Source: Ptiloglossa arizonensis
Taxonomy: Eukaryota > Arthropoda > Insecta > Hymenoptera > Colletidae
DNA: 64,000 bases
Direction: 5' to 3'
Assembly (NCBI RefSeq): GCF_051014685.1
Contig: NW_027478417.1
Coordinates: 1,054,001 to 1,118,000, forward strand
Shown: piece after piece, positions 60,811 through 64,000 of the stretch
How the letters are laid out: each line of letters opens with the position of its first letter
Position numbering within the stretch: the first letter of the stretch is position 1
Position numbers and translations under genes: made by a program
Notes under the pieces: generated by a model
Databases searched by the model: none
Seen by the model: only the letters and a program-made list of their open reading frames with translations
What the model was told of the DNA's origin: nothing

Positions 60811-61741
60811 TGGTTGAGATACCATCAAAATTTTCGCTGGTCTGATACTCGAAACCAATAACTGGAGTGGCCTAGGGGAAAAGTACACACACCATTGTAT
60901 TCGGGCGAGTTTCTGCTTTCAGATGCAACAGGAATTTCTCGAGTTCGTCAATCCGATCGCGAGAAATGGGAGTTTGAAGTTAAGGTATGGTTGAGAAACC
61001 ATCGAAATTTTCGCAAGTCTGATACTCGAAACCAATAACTACAAAGGCCTAGGGGGAAAACACACATATCTTTGTAATCGGGCGAGTTTCTGCTTTCAGA
61101 TGCAATAGGAAATTCTCGATTTCGTCAATCCGTTCGCGAGATATGGGAGATGGAAGTTAAGGAATGGTTGAGAAACCATCAAAATTTTCGCAATTCTGAT
61201 GCTAGAAACGAATAACAGGAATGGCTTAGGGGAAAAGTACATACACCATTCTAATCGGGAGAGTTTCTACTTCCACATGCAACAGGAATTTCTCGAGTTC
61301 GTCAATCCGTTCGCGAGGTATGGGAGTTTGAAATTAAGGAATGGTTGAGAAACCATCAAAATTTTCTCAAGTCTGATACTCGAAACCTATAATTACAAAT
61401 GTCTAGGGGAAAAAGACACATACCGTTGTAATCGGGCGAGTTTCTGCTTTCAGATGCAATAGGAAATTCTCGAGTTCGTCAATCCGATCGCGAGATATGG
61501 AAGTTTGAAGTTAAGGAATGCTTGAGAAACCATCAAAATTTTCGCTGGTCTGATACTCGAATCCAATAACTAGTATGGCCTAGGGGGAAAATACACATAC
61601 CTTTGTAATCGGGCGAGTTTCTGCTTTCAGATGCAATAGGAAATTCTCGAGTTCGTCAATCCGTTCGCGAGATGTGGGAGTTTGAAGTTAAGGAATGGTT
61701 GAGAAACCATCACAATTATCGCAAGTCTGATACTCCAAACC
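60811..61741 (+). repeat. Eight-monomer-spaced duplication, copy 2
   Basis: Near-identical partner of 59395-60325. Similarity ends near 61737, where ACTCCAAACCAATAACC begins a different block, the one shared with 57310. The copy boundary therefore coincides with the entry of another duplicated segment. Confidence 0.85.
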
Positions 61742-64000
61742 AATAACCACTATGGTCTAGGGCAAAAATACACATACCGTTGTAATCGGGCGAGTTTCTA
61801 CTTTCAGATGCAACAGGAATTTCTCGAGTTCGTCAATCCGTTCGCGAGATATGGGAGTTTGAAATTAAGGAATGGTTGAGAAACCATCAAAATTTTCTCA
61901 AGTCTGATACTCGAAACCAATAATTACAAATGTCTAGGGGAAAAAGACACATACCGTTGTAATCGGGCGAGTTTCTACTTTCAGATGCAACAGGAATTTC
62001 TCGAGTTCGTCAATCCGTTCGCGAGATATGGGAGTTTGAAATTAAGGAATGGTTGAGAAACCATCAAAATTTTCGCTAGTCTGATACTCGAAACAAATAA
62101 CTACAAAGGCCTAGGGGAAAAATACACGTACCTTTGTAATCGGGCGAGATTCCACATTCAGCTGCAACAGGAATTTCTCGAGTTCGTCTATCCGTTCGCC
62201 AGATATGGGAGTTTGAAATTAAGGAATGGTTGAGAAACCATCAAAATTTTCTCAAGTCTGATACTCGAAACCAATAATTACAAATGTCTAGGGGAAAAAG
62301 ACACATACCGTTGTAATCGGGCGAGTTTCTGCTTTCAGATGCGATAGGAAATTCTCGAGTTCGTCAATCCGTTCGGGAGATATGGGAGTTTGAAGTTAAG
62401 GAATGGTTGAGAAACCATCGAAATTTTCGCAAGTCTGATACTCGAAACCAATAACTACAAAGGCCTAGGGGAAAAATACGCATACCGTTGTAATCGGGCG
62501 AGATTCTACTTTTACGTGCAACAGGAATTTCTCGAGTTCGTCAATCCGTTGGCGAGATATGAGAGTTTGAAGTAAAGGAATGGTTGAGAAATCATCAAAA
62601 TTTTCGCTGGTCTGATACTCGAAACCAATAACTGGAATGGCCTAGGGGCAAAGTACACACACCATTGTAATCGGGCGAGTTTCTACTTTCAGATACAATA
62701 GGAATTTCTCGAGTTCGTCAATGCGTTCGCGAGATATGGGTGTTTGAAGTTTAGGAATGGTTGAGAAATCATCAAAATTTACGCAAGTCTGATACTCGAA
62801 TCCAATAACTACTATGGCCTAGGGCAAAAATACACATACCGTTGTAATCGGGCGAGTTTCTGCTTTCAGATGCAATAGGAATTTCTCGAGTTCGTCAATC
62901 CGTTCGCGAGATATGGGAGTTTGAAGTTAAGGAATGCTTGAGAAACCATCAAAATTTTCGCTGGTCTGATACTCGAAACCAACAACTGGAATGGCCTAGG
63001 GGAAAAGCACACGCACCGTTGTAATCGGGCGAGTTTCTGCTTTCATATGCAATAGGAAATTCTCGAGTTCGTCAATCCGTTCGGGAGATATGGGAGTTTG
63101 AAGTTAAGGAATGGTTGAGGAACCATCGAAATTTTCGCAAGTCTGATACTCGAAACCAAAAACTACAAAGGCCTAGGGGAAAAATACGCATACCGTTGTA
63201 ATCGGGCGAGTTTCTACTTCCACATGTAACAGGAATTTCTCGAGTTCGTCAATCCGTTCGCGAGATATGGGAGATTGAAGTTAAGGAATGGTTGAGAAAC
63301 CATCAAAATTTTCGCTGGTCTGATACTCGAAACCAATAACTGGAGTGGCCTACGGGAAAAGTACACACACCATTGTATTCGGGCGAGTTTCTGCTTTCAG
63401 ATGCAACAGGAATTTCTCGAGTTCGTCATTCCGATCGCGAGAAATGGGAGTTTGAAATTAAGGAATGGTTGAGAAACCATCAAAATTTTCTCAAGTCTGA
63501 TACTTGAAACCAATAATTACAATGGCCTAGGGGAAAAATACACATACCGTTGTAATCGGGCGAGTTTCTGCTTTCAGATGCAATAGGAAATTCTCGAGTT
63601 TGTCAATCCGATCGCGAGATATGGAAGTTTGAAGTTAAGGAATGCTTGAGAAACCATCAAAATTTTCGCTGGTCTGATACTCGAATCCAATAACTACTAT
63701 GGCCTAGGGGAAAAATACACATACCTTTGTAATCGGGCGAGTTTCTGCTTTCAGATGCAACAGGAATTTCTCGAGTTCGTCAATCCGTTCGCGAGATATG
63801 GGAGTTTGAAGTTAAGGAATGGTTGAGAAATCATCAAAATTTTCGCAAGTCTGATACTGGAATCCAATAACTACAATGGCCTAGGGCAAAAATACACATA
63901 CCTTTGTAATCGGGCGGGTTTCTGCTTTCAGATGCAATAGGAATTTCTCGAGTTCGTCAATCCGTTCGCGAGAAATGGGAGTTTGAATTTAAGGAATGGT
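61742..64000 (+). repeat. Terminal stretch made of pieces seen earlier
   Basis: In order: a copy of the 57.3-57.9 kb block (to about 62345), the 60.33-60.64 kb trimer (about 62454-62764), the ACCAACAACTGG / TTCATATGC pair of 59.08 kb (about 62975-63160), CATGTAACAGG and GGAGTGGCC monomers like those of 60.7-60.9 kb (about 63210-63400), and the 58.3-58.7 kb block (from about 63595). The window ends inside a monomer at base 69, so the array continues. Confidence 0.72.

Larger units (their letters stand above)
1..64000. repeat. 177-bp satellite DNA array, head-to-tail, uninterrupted
   Basis: Every line of the window aligns to one monomer of about 177 bp. The landmark ATGCAACAGG recurs at multiples of 177 (for example 2335, 10121, 10298, 45001, 63755), with a net drift of about 2 bp over some 360 units. 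All copies lie in the same orientation. Position 1 falls at monomer base 142 and position 64000 at base 69, counting the A of ATGCAACAGG as base 1, so the array continues beyond both edges. No unique sequence, transposon or gene interrupts it. Such arrays are typical of eukaryotic centromeres and heterochromatin; that role is inferred here, not shown. I do not recognise the family by sequence. Confidence 0.98.

Noticed and set aside
1..64000. CRISPR array
   Set aside because: Direct repeats are present, but the whole 177-bp unit is repeated with no unique spacers, and there are no cas genes.
1..64000. Internal tRNA-like B box (GTTCGTCAATCC) suggesting a SINE or tRNA-derived repeat
   Set aside because: The fit to GGTTCGANNCC is poor beyond GTTCG, no A box lies at a suitable distance, and there is no poly-A tail or target-site duplication.
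1..64000. Assignment to a named satellite family or species, such as the 177-bp cucumber type III repeat
   Set aside because: Only the monomer length agrees. I cannot confirm any sequence match from memory. A BLAST of one monomer against repeat databases would settle it.
1..64000. A single fixed higher-order repeat period like human alpha satellite
   Set aside because: Offsets of 1, 2, 3, 5, 7, 8, 9, 11, 14, 15, 17, 24, 25 and 30 monomers are all found, each local. No one period runs through the window.

Overview
The whole 64 kb window is one uninterrupted satellite-DNA array. It is built from a monomer of about 177 bp, always in the same head-to-tail orientation, and both window edges fall inside a monomer. 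From the first monomer start (position 37) to the last full one (starting 63755) there are about 360 units. The net phase drift over that distance is only about 2 bp, so there are about 361 complete monomers plus two partial ones. I found no protein-coding gene, tRNA, rRNA, transposon, inversion or unique spacer. The short open frames are monomers read through a lost stop codon, or shadows on the other strand.

This is eukaryotic pericentromeric, centromeric or other heterochromatic sequence. The species cannot be named from the sequence alone. The majority monomer, compiled by eye, is about 41% GC and contains 10 CpG, against about 7.5 expected from its base composition. It carries XhoI, NruI and AvrII sites, an A4T4 tract, a short dyad with a GAGA loop, and a 17-bp motif matching 8 of the 9 fixed positions of the mammalian CENP-B box. 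A length near 177 bp is common for centromeric satellites, so centromere function is an inference from architecture only.

Layout: 0-9 kb holds mixed monomers, a two-monomer tandem duplication and a 14/15-monomer tandem duplication (3.88-9.01 kb). 9-16 kb holds a 2.7 kb block and a shortened copy of it. 16-25 kb holds short tandem duplications of 1, 3, 5 and 8 monomers and a homogenised trimer. 25-30 kb is a shuffled mosaic rich in stop-less monomers. 30-35 kb has a 9/10-monomer higher-order unit and three near-identical adjacent monomers. 35-41 kb has 11/7/11-monomer units, three copies of which carry a 5-bp insertion. 41-44 kb and 52-54 kb are related, rearranged blocks. 45-48 kb and 49-52 kb are near-identical 3.1 kb copies 4245 bp apart. 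54-64 kb has further local duplications of 8, 12, 25 and 30-monomer spacing.

The picture is an array evolving by unequal exchange and segmental amplification, with irregular, locally different higher-order units rather than one fixed higher-order repeat. All offsets and alignments were made by eye from marker variants and would need a dot plot to refine.
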